Below, piece by piece: positions 36,667 to 45,584 of a stretch of DNA of 64,000 nt. Position 1 is the first letter of the stretch; every line of letters begins with the position of its first letter. Source of the DNA: Gracilimonas sp. Its GTDB lineage: Bacteria; Bacteroidota; Rhodothermia; Balneolales; Balneolaceae. The stretch is taken from the NCBI GenBank assembly GCA_022450045.1, contig JAKURD010000015.1, positions 1-64,000 on the forward strand, read 5' to 3'. Under the pieces are notes generated by a model that was not told the origin of the DNA, did not search any database, and was given only the letters and a program-made list of their open reading frames with translations. The position numbers were made by a program, and so were the translations under genes.

Positions 36667-37860
36667 TTACTTATCCGTCAGTGCCGATACCCCCGGCAAC
36701 TCTTTCCCTTCCAGATATTCCAGGCTTGCACCACCTCCGGTTGAAACGTGTGATACCTTATCACTCAAGCCCGCTTGCTTGATAGCTGCAGCTGAATCTC
36801 CACCCCCAATGATAGTTGTTGCCCCGAACTTAGTTGCTTCCGCAAGAGCCTCTGCCACGGCAAAAGTTCCATCTGCAAAATTCTCCATTTCAAAAACTCC
36901 CATTGGTCCGTTCCAAACCACAGTTTTTGCCGATTTGATCACATTACCAAATGCCAGTGCTGACTGTGGGCCAATATCGAGTGCCATCCATCCGTCTTCG
37001 ATACCGTCTTCATCTACTACTTTATGCTCCGCTTTATTGTTAAATTCTCTGGCAACTACAGAATCCAATGGCAACATAAATTTTACGCCGGTTTTCTCTG
37101 CTTTTTGCAACAGCTCTTTAGCAAGATCTACCTTGTCTTCCTCTACTAAGGAGTTCCCTACCGGCCAACCTTTGGCTTTGTAAAAAGTATAGGTCATGCC
37201 GCCGCCTATAATGATAGAATCAACTTTGGTAAGCAGATTTTCAATTACTCCGATTTTATCAGAAACTTTTGCTCCACCCAGAATAGCTACAAATGGCCGG
37301 CCAGGATCGTTTATACTTTCTTCCAGATACTTGATCTCTTTCTCCAGTAAAAAGCCGGAAACCGCCGGTTGCAGGTATCTTGTAACTCCTGCCACGGAAG
37401 CGTGAGCACGGTGTGAACTTCCAAAGGCATCATTTACAAACAGATCTCCGTGAGCAGCCAGTTTTTTACTGAATTCCTCATCATTCTCTTTCTCTTCGGA
37501 ATGAAAGCGCACGTTTTCGAGCACAACAATTTCACCGAATTCAGCTTTGGCTATTACGGATTCGGCTTTTTCTCCGATGCAGTCCTCAGCAAAATGTACT
37601 TTTGCATCTACCAATGCAGCCAGATGATCAGCTGCGGGTTTTAGAGAAAATTCAGGATCGTATTCCCCTGCCGGCCGACCGAGATGACTTGTTAAGATCA
37701 ACAGTCCTCCATTCTCCACTACATGATTGATGGATGGCAGCGCCTGCACAATACGATTGTCATCTGTGATCTTACCATTTTCGATCGGTACGTTGAAATC
37801 CACGCGCATCAAAACTTTTTTATCTTTTACTTCGATATCGTTGAGAGTGAGTTTAGCCAT
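36667..37860 (-). CDS. pgk: Phosphoglycerate kinase
   Basis: 397 residues from the ATG at 37860; an in-frame TTG two codons upstream is less likely. Motifs: RVDFNVPI near the N-terminus, [47 protein letters not shown], and the C-terminal nucleotide loop GGGDSAAAI with [14 protein letters not shown]. Transfers phosphate between 1,3-bisphosphoglycerate and ADP. Divergent from the cysteine desulfurase; GAPDH is not adjacent. Confidence 0.96.
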   Translation of the reverse strand: MAKLTLNDIEVKDKKVLMRVDFNVPIENGKITDDNRIVQALPSINHVVENGGLLILTSHLGRPAGEYDPEFSLKPAADHLAALVDAKVHFAEDCIGEKAESVIAKAEFGEIVVLENVRFHSEEKENDEEFSKKLAAHGDLFVNDAFGSSHRAHASVAGVTRYLQPAVSGFLLEKEIKYLEESINDPGRPFVAILGGAKVSDKIGVIENLLTKVDSIIIGGGMTYTFYKAKGWPVGNSLVEEDKVDLAKELLQKAEKTGVKFMLPLDSVVAREFNNKAEHKVVDEDGIEDGWMALDIGPQSALAFGNVIKSAKTVVWNGPMGVFEMENFADGTFAVAEALAEATKFGATTIIGGGDSAAAIKQAGLSDKVSHVSTGGGASLEYLEGKELPGVSALTDK

Positions 37861-38012
37861 GATCAAACAATTAAATTATGTTTTGAATTCGGCTTGAAGG
37901 TACCAAGATCTAATCATGAAATGAAGTTTTGATAAACCCTTTTTCAGCCCTGCTTTTCACCCATAATTTGGATATTTTCCTACACTAAAAATTAATTCAA
38001 CTTATCCTATTC

Positions 38013-39173
38013 ATGCGAACGGTTTACTTTGATCATGCAGCAACCACCCCTTTAGACGAAAGAGTACTTGAAACCATGCTTCCCTTCCTTAAAGACAATT
38101 ATGGGAACGCTAATTCACCTCATCACCTTGGCCAAAAATCAAAAGTGATCGTAGAAGATGCCCGTGAAAAAGTAGCCGCTTTGATAGGTGCTGAGCCATC
38201 CGAGATCATCTTTACGAGTGGGGGTACCGAAAGTGATAATGCTGTTATTAAAGGTGTTTTGGCTGTTTCCGGAGATAAAAATGAAGTTATTACTTCTGAG
38301 CTCGAACATCATGCGGTGCTGCATACCGTGGAGCTTGCCAAGATACAGGGGGTGAAACCGGTATTTGCCAAAGCACGAAATTGCGGGACTATAACGGCAG
38401 ATGCTGTAAAAGAAGTGATCACTGACAAAACAGCATTGGTTACTATCATGCATGTGAATAATGAGATCGGAACCATTAATCCCCTGAAAGAAATTACTGA
38501 CGTCTGTAAAGAACATGGTTTGCTATTTCATTCTGACACCGTTCAAAGCCTGGGTAAAATGCCCATCAACGTGAAAGATCTGGGAGTTGATTTCCTGAGC
38601 GGAAGCGCCCATAAGATCTACGGGCCGAAGGGAACCGGTATTATGTATGTAAAAAATGGTTCACGATGGATTCCTTGGATGAACGGCGGTTCCCAGGAAA
38701 GACGCCGACGTGGCGGAACATTAAACGTGCCTGGTATTGTAGGATTCGCAAAAGCACTTGAATTGGCTGTTGAAGAAATGGACGAGCATCAAAAACATTT
38801 CAAAAAGTTACGGTCTCTCCTTTTGGAATTGATGGATGAGAAACTGGATTTCAAATACACGGTAAATGGTCCAAAAGATAAGGGAGTACCACATATTGTC
38901 AATCTTTCTTTTAGTGATCAAGAAGACCATTACATTGACGGCGAAATGCTGCTGCTGAATCTGGATATTGAAGGCATTTGTGCTTCTAACGGTTCTGCTT
39001 GTACTTCTGGTGCTGTTGAGCCTTCGCATGTGCTGAATGGTATTGGCATGGAGGAAGGTCTTGCCAAGTCAAGCATTCGTATCAGCTTTGGAAAACAGAA
39101 TACCGAAGAAGATGTCAAGTACTTCGTTGAAACGCTGGATACTGTCCTGAACCGAATGTTTTCTTTAGCATGA
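38013..39173 (+). CDS. Cysteine desulfurase (IscS/NifS class)
   Basis: 386 residues of PLP fold type I. It begins VYFDHAATTPLD. The Schiff-base lysine is K201 in GSAHKIYGPKG, and the persulfide-carrying cysteine is C330 in SNGSACTSGAVEPSHVL, in the flexible-loop form of group I enzymes. It supplies sulfur for Fe-S clusters and thionucleosides. No iscU or other Fe-S genes are next to it. The following gene starts within its stop codon (ATGA overlap). Confidence 0.92.
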   Translation: MRTVYFDHAATTPLDERVLETMLPFLKDNYGNANSPHHLGQKSKVIVEDAREKVAALIGAEPSEIIFTSGGTESDNAVIKGVLAVSGDKNEVITSELEHHAVLHTVELAKIQGVKPVFAKARNCGTITADAVKEVITDKTALVTIMHVNNEIGTINPLKEITDVCKEHGLLFHSDTVQSLGKMPINVKDLGVDFLSGSAHKIYGPKGTGIMYVKNGSRWIPWMNGGSQERRRRGGTLNVPGIVGFAKALELAVEEMDEHQKHFKKLRSLLLELMDEKLDFKYTVNGPKDKGVPHIVNLSFSDQEDHYIDGEMLLLNLDIEGICASNGSACTSGAVEPSHVLNGIGMEEGLAKSSIRISFGKQNTEEDVKYFVETLDTVLNRMFSLA

Positions 39174-39724
39174 AAAAACATATTTGTGTGTATTGCGGCT
39201 CACGAAAAGGCAACTATCCTAAATTCCCTGAAATAGCAAAACAAGCCGGAAGAGAAATTGCCCAAAGAAATTGGGGAATAGTTTATGGAGGAGGAAGAGT
39301 AGGTATAATGGGAGAAATTGCGAATGCGGCTCTTACCGAAGGCGGAGATGTTATCGGAGTGATCCCAACCCAACTTAAAAATCGTGAAGCAGCTCATAAA
39401 GGCCTCACAGATCTCCACGAGACACAAGATATGCACACGCGAAAAGCTCTCATGGAGTCTTTATCAGATGCCTTTCTCGTTCTTCCCGGAGGATTTGGAA
39501 CCCTTGATGAATTCTTTGAGATCTTAACCTGGCGGCAGCTTGGAATCCATAATAAACCCATATTTTTAATGAATGTGGATGGCTATTTCGATGGGCTCTT
39601 ACAGTACACCAAAAATGCCGTGGAGCATGATTTCATCCACAAAGAAAGCTTATCATTGTTCCATGTCTGTGATGATCTGGATTCCTTTTTGCAGCAGCTG
39701 GAACGATTTTTTGAACTGAGTTGA
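39170..39724 (+). CDS. LOG-family protein (TIGR00730; cytokinin riboside monophosphate phosphoribohydrolase type)
   Basis: 184 residues. Starts ICVYCGSRKGNYP, with a Rossmann-like YGGGRVGIMG and the diagnostic PGGFGTLDEFFE. The family hydrolyses nucleoside 5'-monophosphates of the cytokinin type to free base and ribose phosphate; in most bacteria the physiological substrate is uncertain. It is translationally coupled to the desulfurase by a 4-bp overlap. Confidence 0.9.
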   Translation: MKKHICVYCGSRKGNYPKFPEIAKQAGREIAQRNWGIVYGGGRVGIMGEIANAALTEGGDVIGVIPTQLKNREAAHKGLTDLHETQDMHTRKALMESLSDAFLVLPGGFGTLDEFFEILTWRQLGIHNKPIFLMNVDGYFDGLLQYTKNAVEHDFIHKESLSLFHVCDDLDSFLQQLERFFELS

Positions 39725-39767
39725 TTTTGTTTGCCAATGGATCACTAAAATACTTAAGTGATATTTA

Positions 39768-40127
39768 ATGGCTAAAAAGAAACAAAATCATCCACTTCCT
39801 CCCTGTCCTTCCACTCCAAATTGTGTGAGAATTTCCCGGGATTTTAAAGCCGGAATAGAAGAAGTCTTTGAAATACTCATCCATATTTTTGAAGATGAAG
39901 CACACAAATTTGAAGTCATTGATCCCAGGCGGATAGAACTTCATGCCGTCTATCGCATTCCGGTTTTCGGATTTAAAGATGATGTAGATGTAATTCTGGA
40001 AGAGACTGAAGGAGTAACCACGGTTTTTATCCGAAGCGCCAGCCGTGTTGGAGCATATGACCTTGGGGTAAACAGGCGAAGGGTAAAGAGAATATTCGGA
40101 AAGTTAACATCAATGATAAGCGACTAA
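39768..40127 (+). CDS. DUF1499-domain protein
   Basis: 119 residues. The DUF1499 signature PPCPSTPNCVRI lies near the start and is followed by an alternating pattern (HKFEVIDPRRIELHAVYRIP, then DDVDVILEETEGVTTVFIRS, then SRVGAYDLGVNRRRVKRI). No signal peptide is evident. Function unknown. It lies 43 bp after the LOG gene and could be the third gene of that operon. Confidence 0.8.
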   Translation: MAKKKQNHPLPPCPSTPNCVRISRDFKAGIEEVFEILIHIFEDEAHKFEVIDPRRIELHAVYRIPVFGFKDDVDVILEETEGVTTVFIRSASRVGAYDLGVNRRRVKRIFGKLTSMISD

Positions 40128-40173
40128 TTTTCGCTATATTCTAAATGAAATTTAAAAACTAACAGATAGGAAT

Positions 40174-40614
40174 ATGTACACCGGTTTACTTCACGCACAT
40201 TCAGGACTTAGATGGATCGTTTTAGTTTTAATTGTCTGGGCTTTATTCAAAGCCATTTCGGGTTGGAGCGGACAGAAAGAATATCAGAAATCAGATCGGC
40301 TTTCTGCACTTTTAGCACTGATCTTTACTCATATTCAGTTATTGATCGGACTGGTTCTTTATTTCATCAGCCCTAAAGTCTCCTTTGAATCCGGAGTGAT
40401 GGAAAGTTCAGTTCTCAGGTTCTATACTGTGGAGCACATTAGCATGATGATCATAGCAATAGCTCTTATTACCATTGGTTTCAGTACAGCAAAACGCATG
40501 GAAGCCTCTCTCGAAAAACACAAGAGGATCGCCATTACTTATGGTCTCGGCCTTCTGCTGATTCTTGCTTCTATCCCATGGCCTTTCCGCGGTTTGGGAA
40601 CCGGCTGGTTTTAA
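40174..40614 (+). CDS. Small four-helix membrane protein, possibly cytochrome b-like
   Basis: 146 residues with four membrane helices. Histidines sit at or in helices in the order LLHAHSGLRW, FTHIQLLIGL, VEHISMMIIA and LEKHKRIA, a pattern seen in some b-type haem membrane proteins, and the family has been labelled that way in related genomes. The sequence does not prove haem binding. GATAGGA lies before the ATG. Confidence 0.5.
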   Translation: MYTGLLHAHSGLRWIVLVLIVWALFKAISGWSGQKEYQKSDRLSALLALIFTHIQLLIGLVLYFISPKVSFESGVMESSVLRFYTVEHISMMIIAIALITIGFSTAKRMEASLEKHKRIAITYGLGLLLILASIPWPFRGLGTGWF

Positions 40615-40617
40615 AAC

Positions 40618-40760
40618 AAAGTGAATTCAATACAGAGTACTTTCTATTTTCTTTAGCAATAGACATGGTCAGACGGCTTAAAGCCAGTCTGACCATTCTT
40701 GACGAGTTTGCAGGTTAATAAAGCAGAGCATATCCATCAGAGGGGGTATCCGTCAGATGG
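40618..40760. repeat. Family-B hairpin repeat with degenerate family-A-like end
   Basis: It starts with AAGTGAATTCAATACAGAGT, a decayed form of the TAACGTGAATTCGAT end. A perfect 10-bp stem, ATGGTCAGAC (40665-40674) with GTCTGACCAT (40685-40694), encloses GGCTTAAAGCC. A second related pair is CCATCAGA...TCAGATGG (about 40734-40760). It sits between a plus-strand and a minus-strand gene that converge, so it could also end transcription. Confidence 0.5.
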
Positions 40761-40791
40761 ATTTTCTAAAACATTTTTATCCCTATTCACT

Positions 40792-42558
40792 TTATTGTGG
40801 ATACCTGATACTCTCCACCATTTCCTGTACCTCTTCCGGAGGTTCCGGGAAGATCATTCCTACTGCAAACGCAACCAGAAGGTTGAGAATCATTCCAAGG
40901 GTGCCAATTCCCTCCGGTGAAATTCCAAACCACCAGTATTCAGGAGAATTAACTTCAGGGAAGGCGATCTTGAAGAAGATCACATAGCCGAGTGTGAACA
41001 ACAGACCGGCAATCATCCCTGCTACAGCTCCCTGCCGATTCATTTTCTTATAGAAGATCCCCAGAATAATAGCCGGGAAGAAAGAAGCCGCGGCAAGTCC
41101 AAAGGCTATTGCCACTACCTCAGCAACAAAACCCGGGGGATTAATTCCAAAGTATCCCGCTACGATAACAGCTCCCCCCGCAGAGATACGCGCCCACATC
41201 AACTCACTTTTATCTGAAATATCTGTTTTGATCTGCTTTTTGATGAGATCATGAGATACGGCCGTAGAGATCACCAATAGCAGTCCTGCCGCAGTTGAAA
41301 GGGCCGCTGCCAGTCCTCCGGCAGCTACTAATCCTGCAACCCATGCGGGTAGATTCGCGATCTCGGGATTTGCCAAAACCATGATATCCCTGTCCACATA
41401 GAGTTCATTGGGTCCTTCAACAGGTGCGTTATTAACTTTAACTTCCCCAAAGTTACCACGAACGATCTCTCCGTCAACATTCCTCTTAATATCGGGAAGC
41501 CCGCTTATAGCCTCTCCGGGAGCATATGTTATAATACCATCTTCGTTTTTATCTATCCAGGTAAGCAATCCCGTTTCTTCCCAAACACTGAACCATTTAG
41601 GCATTTCTACGTACTCTTCCTCGTTTACAGTTTCCATGAGATTGTATTTGGCGAAGGCAGCAATGGAGGGTGCGGTGGTATAAAGGATCGCGATAAAGAT
41701 CAACGCATAACCTACAGAGATACGGGCATCTTTCACTTTGGGAACCGTGAAGAAACGAACGATCACATGGGGAAGCCCTGCCGTACCAATCATCAAAGCT
41801 GCCGTGATAAAAAAGACATCCTGCATGCTCTTGGTTCCGCTTGTGTAAGCTGCAAAACCAAGTTCGGTATGAAGCTCATCCAGTTTTTCCAGAAGATACT
41901 GTCCGGAACCATCCGCCAGAGTTGACCCGAATCCAAGCTGAGGAATCGGATTCCCTGTCAGCTGAAAAGAGATGAAAAAAGCCGGTACCATGAAGGCAAA
42001 GATCAATACGCAATATTGAGCTACCTGGGTATAAGTAATTCCTTTCATTCCTCCCAACACCGCATAGAAAAACACGATCGCCATTCCAATGAGGACACCA
42101 ATATCGATGTTCACTTCCAGGAATTTGGAGAATACCAATCCCACCCCGCGCATCTGTCCGGCTACATAAGTGAAGGAAACGATCAGCGCACAAATAACCG
42201 CTATAGTTCGTGCAAAGTTGGAATAGTACCGGTCACCAATAAAATCAGGAATGGTAAACTTGCCAAATTTCCGAAGATATGGAGCCAGCAAAAGTGCCAG
42301 TAAAACGTATCCGCCGGTCCAGCCCATCAGATAAACCGAACCGTCATAGCCCATAAATGAAATAAGGCCGGCCATGGAGAGAAATGAGGCTGCCGACATC
42401 CAGTCGGCTGCGGTAGCCATACCGTTTGTGATCGGGTTAACGTGAGCGCCGGCGATGTAAAAGTCACTGGTGGAAGCGGCTTTCGCCCATATCGCGATTC
42501 CAATATAAAGCGTGAAGGTGATTCCAACTAAAATATAGGTCCAAACCTGAACATCCAT
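40792..42558 (-). CDS. Sodium:solute symporter (SSS family, acetate-permease-like, VC_2705 subgroup)
   Basis: 588 residues, about 13 membrane helices. SSS-family motifs include DFYIAGAHVNPITNGMATAADWMS at the first helices, GMKGITYTQVAQYCVL, and AGLAAALSTAAGLLLVIS. It probably takes up a small carboxylate with Na+. A long hydrophilic insert (about residues 310-400) carries DKNEDGIITYAPGE, an EF-hand-like calcium-binding loop. It starts 2 bp after the DUF4212 gene, with GGAGGA as ribosome binding site, the arrangement expected of this symporter class. Confidence 0.88.
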   Translation of the reverse strand: MDVQVWTYILVGITFTLYIGIAIWAKAASTSDFYIAGAHVNPITNGMATAADWMSAASFLSMAGLISFMGYDGSVYLMGWTGGYVLLALLLAPYLRKFGKFTIPDFIGDRYYSNFARTIAVICALIVSFTYVAGQMRGVGLVFSKFLEVNIDIGVLIGMAIVFFYAVLGGMKGITYTQVAQYCVLIFAFMVPAFFISFQLTGNPIPQLGFGSTLADGSGQYLLEKLDELHTELGFAAYTSGTKSMQDVFFITAALMIGTAGLPHVIVRFFTVPKVKDARISVGYALIFIAILYTTAPSIAAFAKYNLMETVNEEEYVEMPKWFSVWEETGLLTWIDKNEDGIITYAPGEAISGLPDIKRNVDGEIVRGNFGEVKVNNAPVEGPNELYVDRDIMVLANPEIANLPAWVAGLVAAGGLAAALSTAAGLLLVISTAVSHDLIKKQIKTDISDKSELMWARISAGGAVIVAGYFGINPPGFVAEVVAIAFGLAAASFFPAIILGIFYKKMNRQGAVAGMIAGLLFTLGYVIFFKIAFPEVNSPEYWWFGISPEGIGTLGMILNLLVAFAVGMIFPEPPEEVQEMVESIRYPQ

Positions 42559-42560
42559 GA

Positions 42561-42818
42561 TCAGTCCTCCTGCACGTTAAATTCCTGATCCAGTTTGTTC
42601 ATCAGATATACGTACACAAAGATGAGTATCACAAAAGTATAAATGGCCCCTTGCTGGGCAAACCAGAATCCGAGCTTGAATCCGGCTATCTGAATTTCAT
42701 TTAATAAAGGGGTGAGCAATATCCCAAATCCGTAAGAAACCACGAACCAGATACTCAAAAGTATCCCCAGGTATTTCAAATTCTTTTTCCAATATCCTTT
42801 CAGGTCCCGTTCTGACAT
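42561..42818 (-). CDS. DUF4212 small membrane partner of the symporter
   Basis: 85 residues with two membrane helices (YLGILLSIWFVVSYGFGILL, then YTFVILIFVYVYLMNKLDQ). It starts KGYWKKNLKYL, the typical DUF4212 beginning. The family is encoded directly upstream of VC_2705-type symporters and is taken as an accessory subunit. It is 2 bp upstream of the symporter here. Confidence 0.88.
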   Translation of the reverse strand: MSERDLKGYWKKNLKYLGILLSIWFVVSYGFGILLTPLLNEIQIAGFKLGFWFAQQGAIYTFVILIFVYVYLMNKLDQEFNVQED

Positions 42819-42926
42819 ACTCTTGTAACCTCTATAGTTTTATTCCGGCTAAGTATGCAGGATTTGGAGGAAGGAATCAAATGGAGAAATTTCACTGAGA
42901 AGTCATCAAAAATATACAGAAATAAA

Positions 42927-42963
42927 AAAGCCATCAGCCTGAAATCATCCTGCTGATGGCTTT
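42927..42963 (-). terminator. Rho-independent terminator of the E1 gene
   Basis: AAAGCCATCAGC (42927-42938) pairs perfectly with GCTGATGGCTTT (42952-42963), a 12-bp stem followed on the minus strand by T-rich sequence. It lies just past the E1 stop at 42980 and before the DUF4212 gene. Confidence 0.8.
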
Positions 42964-42979
42964 ATCTTAAAGAATAGAT

Positions 42980-45400
42980 CTAATAAATAGGGGGATATTG
43001 CTGTGGATCGGCTTCCCGCATAATTCCGTAAACGCTTTCGAAAATATCTTCCGCATTGGGCTTGCTAAAATAATCTCCGTCAGACGCATAAGCCGGACGA
43101 TGATCATGTGCAGTTAAACATCTGGGCTCAGAATCGAGATTGAAATAACCATTCTGCTCTTCCAGCACCTTCTGCGTGATATAGGCAGAAGCTCCACCCG
43201 GAACATCTTCATCCACAACCAATAATCGATTGGTCTTACTAAGTGATTTCCCGATCACATGATCAAGGTCGAATGGCAGTAATGTCCTAACGTCGATCAG
43301 TTCCACAGAAATTCCGGCGTCTTCAAACTGAGGCAGCAGGCTTTCTACAATATTAAATGTGGAGCCGTAAGAAACGACTGTGATATCGGTTCCTTCATTC
43401 ACAACTTCCGGCTTCCCAAGCGGAGTCGTAAATTCTCCGATGTTGGATGGCATATTTTCTTTGAGGCGATAGCCGTTAAGGGGTTCTACAATGATTGCAG
43501 GATCATCTCCCTGAATCAGTGTGTTATAGAAACCGGCCGCTTCCGTCAGGTTCCTCGGTACACATAAATGAACTCCGCGCGCTCCGTTAATGATCATCCC
43601 CATTGGTGAGCCTGAGTGCCAGATCCCTTCCAACCTGTGGCCACGAGTTCGAATTATAAGAGGCGCAGCCTGCCCCCCTTTTGTTCGATATCGGAGCGTG
43701 GCTAAATCATCAGAAATTCCCTGAAAGCAATACAACAGATAGTCCAGATATTGAATCTCGGCAATCGGGCGCAACCCACGAATAGACATTCCAATTCCCT
43801 GACCTAAAATAGTTGCTTCACGGATACCGGCATCGCTTACACGGATCTCACCGTATGTATCCTGCATGCCCTCAAGGCCTTTATTGACATCACCCAGTTT
43901 CCCGGAATCTTCGCCAAAAACAAGAGTGTTCGGGTGTTTCTCAAATAGCTTGTCGAAATTTTCACGAATTACCATACGGCCATCTACCCGCTTTGGCTTT
44001 TCCTCATACTCAGGTTTTATTTCATCAACGTTTAGCGGTGACTTAGGGGTTTCACTGTATAGATGAGAATTATATCGTTCTGCGTTTTCCTCAAGCGAAT
44101 TGCTGACCCATTCCATCAATTCCTCTCGGGCTGAACTTTGCTTGCCTGCTGTGACCACTAAAGATTTCCGGGCTGCAGATAGAATATCTTTTCGGATAGC
44201 TGTGGGATAATTCTTCAGATTTTTAGCATACTCGCCGAGCTTCTCAACTCCGGATTCTTCTCTTAACTTATTAATGAGTTCAACCACGGTTGCTTTCTCT
44301 TCCTTAATCGGGTCCATAAACGCTTTCCAGGCCGCTGTTTTGGCCTCATTCACCTCGTCGCGGGCTTCCTCTTCCAGCTCATCCAGCTTCTTCTTGGCAG
44401 CGATCTTGTTATCAAGAATCCACTTTCTGAATCGTGCAAGGCAGCAATATTCTTCTTCAAATTTTAATCGTTCTTCATTTTTATATCGTTCATGCGAACC
44501 GGAAGTTGAATGCCCCTGGGGCTGCGTAACTTCCTGAACGTGAACCAATACCGGTACATGTTCTTCCCGGGCGATCTTAGCAGCTTTTTCGTAGGTCTCG
44601 ATCAAGGCCTCATAATCCCACGCTTTTACGGTCAAGATCTCGTATCCATCCTTATCTTCAGTACGCTGAAATCCGCTTAGTACTTCAGAGATGCTTTCCT
44701 TGGTGGTTTGATATTTCTTAGCGACAGAGATTCCAAAACCATCATCCCATACTGAAACAACCATCGGAATTTGAAGCACACCGCCGGCGTTGATCGTTTC
44801 CCAAAATACACCTTCCGAAGTACTTGCATCACCTATCGTCCCAAAAGCGATCTCATTTCCATTGTTGGAAAATTTCTTCCACTCTTTGCCCTTCAGTGCC
44901 TTTTCATTCCTATAAACCTTTGAGGCTTGGGCTAACCCCAAAAGACGAGCCATTTGCCCGGCTGTGGGAGAAATATCGGAAGACGTATTCTTTGTTTTGG
45001 TTTGATCTACCCAGTTTCCTTCTTCATCAATAAGACGGCTGGCAAAATGCGAATTCATCTGACGACCTGCAGAACTGGGATCGGCTTCAACATCGGCATG
45101 AGCATAAAGCTGAGCAAACAGCTGCTGCGGAGTCACATGATCAATAGCTAACATTATGGTTTGATCGCGATAATAACCGGAGCGAAAATCACCCTCCTGA
45201 AATTGTTTGGCCAATGCGATCTGCGGGATCTCTTTCCCATCTCCGAAAATTCCAAATTTGGCTTTACCCGTAAGCACTTCCTTTCTTCCGATCAACGACA
45301 TATGCCGACTAACCCAGCCTAATTTGAAATCAGCTAAGATCTCCTTCTTCCGAGCAGCGGTAAACTTTTTCTTTGTCGTCTTTTCTTTTGTTTGAGCCAT
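42980..45400 (-). CDS. Fused alpha-beta E1 subunit of a 2-oxoacid dehydrogenase
   Basis: 806 residues. The alpha part (about 20-320) holds the thiamine diphosphate motif GDASTSEGVFWETIN. A charged helical linker follows, then the beta part (about 465-806; FGEDSGKLGDVNKG, then SDAGIREATILGQGIG and VVDEDVPGGASAYIT). It decarboxylates a branched-chain 2-oxoacid or pyruvate and passes the acyl group to an E2 lipoyl protein. Fused E1 genes of this length are common in Bacteroidota and relatives. No E2 or E3 is nearby. A palindrome AAAGCGCTTT lies at 45461-45470, about 60 bp upstream of the start. Confidence 0.9.
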   Translation of the reverse strand: MAQTKEKTTKKKFTAARKKEILADFKLGWVSRHMSLIGRKEVLTGKAKFGIFGDGKEIPQIALAKQFQEGDFRSGYYRDQTIMLAIDHVTPQQLFAQLYAHADVEADPSSAGRQMNSHFASRLIDEEGNWVDQTKTKNTSSDISPTAGQMARLLGLAQASKVYRNEKALKGKEWKKFSNNGNEIAFGTIGDASTSEGVFWETINAGGVLQIPMVVSVWDDGFGISVAKKYQTTKESISEVLSGFQRTEDKDGYEILTVKAWDYEALIETYEKAAKIAREEHVPVLVHVQEVTQPQGHSTSGSHERYKNEERLKFEEEYCCLARFRKWILDNKIAAKKKLDELEEEARDEVNEAKTAAWKAFMDPIKEEKATVVELINKLREESGVEKLGEYAKNLKNYPTAIRKDILSAARKSLVVTAGKQSSAREELMEWVSNSLEENAERYNSHLYSETPKSPLNVDEIKPEYEEKPKRVDGRMVIRENFDKLFEKHPNTLVFGEDSGKLGDVNKGLEGMQDTYGEIRVSDAGIREATILGQGIGMSIRGLRPIAEIQYLDYLLYCFQGISDDLATLRYRTKGGQAAPLIIRTRGHRLEGIWHSGSPMGMIINGARGVHLCVPRNLTEAAGFYNTLIQGDDPAIIVEPLNGYRLKENMPSNIGEFTTPLGKPEVVNEGTDITVVSYGSTFNIVESLLPQFEDAGISVELIDVRTLLPFDLDHVIGKSLSKTNRLLVVDEDVPGGASAYITQKVLEEQNGYFNLDSEPRCLTAHDHRPAYASDGDYFSKPNAEDIFESVYGIMREADPQQYPPIY

Positions 45401-45460
45401 TGTAAAATTTTTGTTCTGGTTTAGGGAAGCGCCCGTCTAAAAGGGGTGATAGTATACGGA

Positions 45461-45470
45461 AAAGCGCTTT
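45461..45470. promoter_or_regulatory. Palindrome AAAGCGCTTT upstream of E1 (possible LacI-type operator)
   Basis: GAAAAGCGCTTTTTT 61 bp upstream of the E1 start has a perfect 10-bp palindrome with central CG, the layout of LacI-family operators. The same AAAGCGCTTT occurs at 62366-62375 upstream of the aldehyde dehydrogenase. No LacI regulator is encoded here, so regulator and function are inference. Confidence 0.3.
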
Positions 45471-45584
45471 TTTATGAAACAGTCCCCACTGCCTCTATCG
45501 TTCTTTTCACGTTAAATCTGAGTTAACTTTGAGTTTAGAATTAACCGGACAGACTGGATAGCCGTGCGACCACTCCTCATTAAT

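Noticed and set aside
36623..37183. 186-codon open frame antisense to pgk
   Set aside because: It is Ser/Pro-rich shadow coding of the conserved pgk gene on the other strand.
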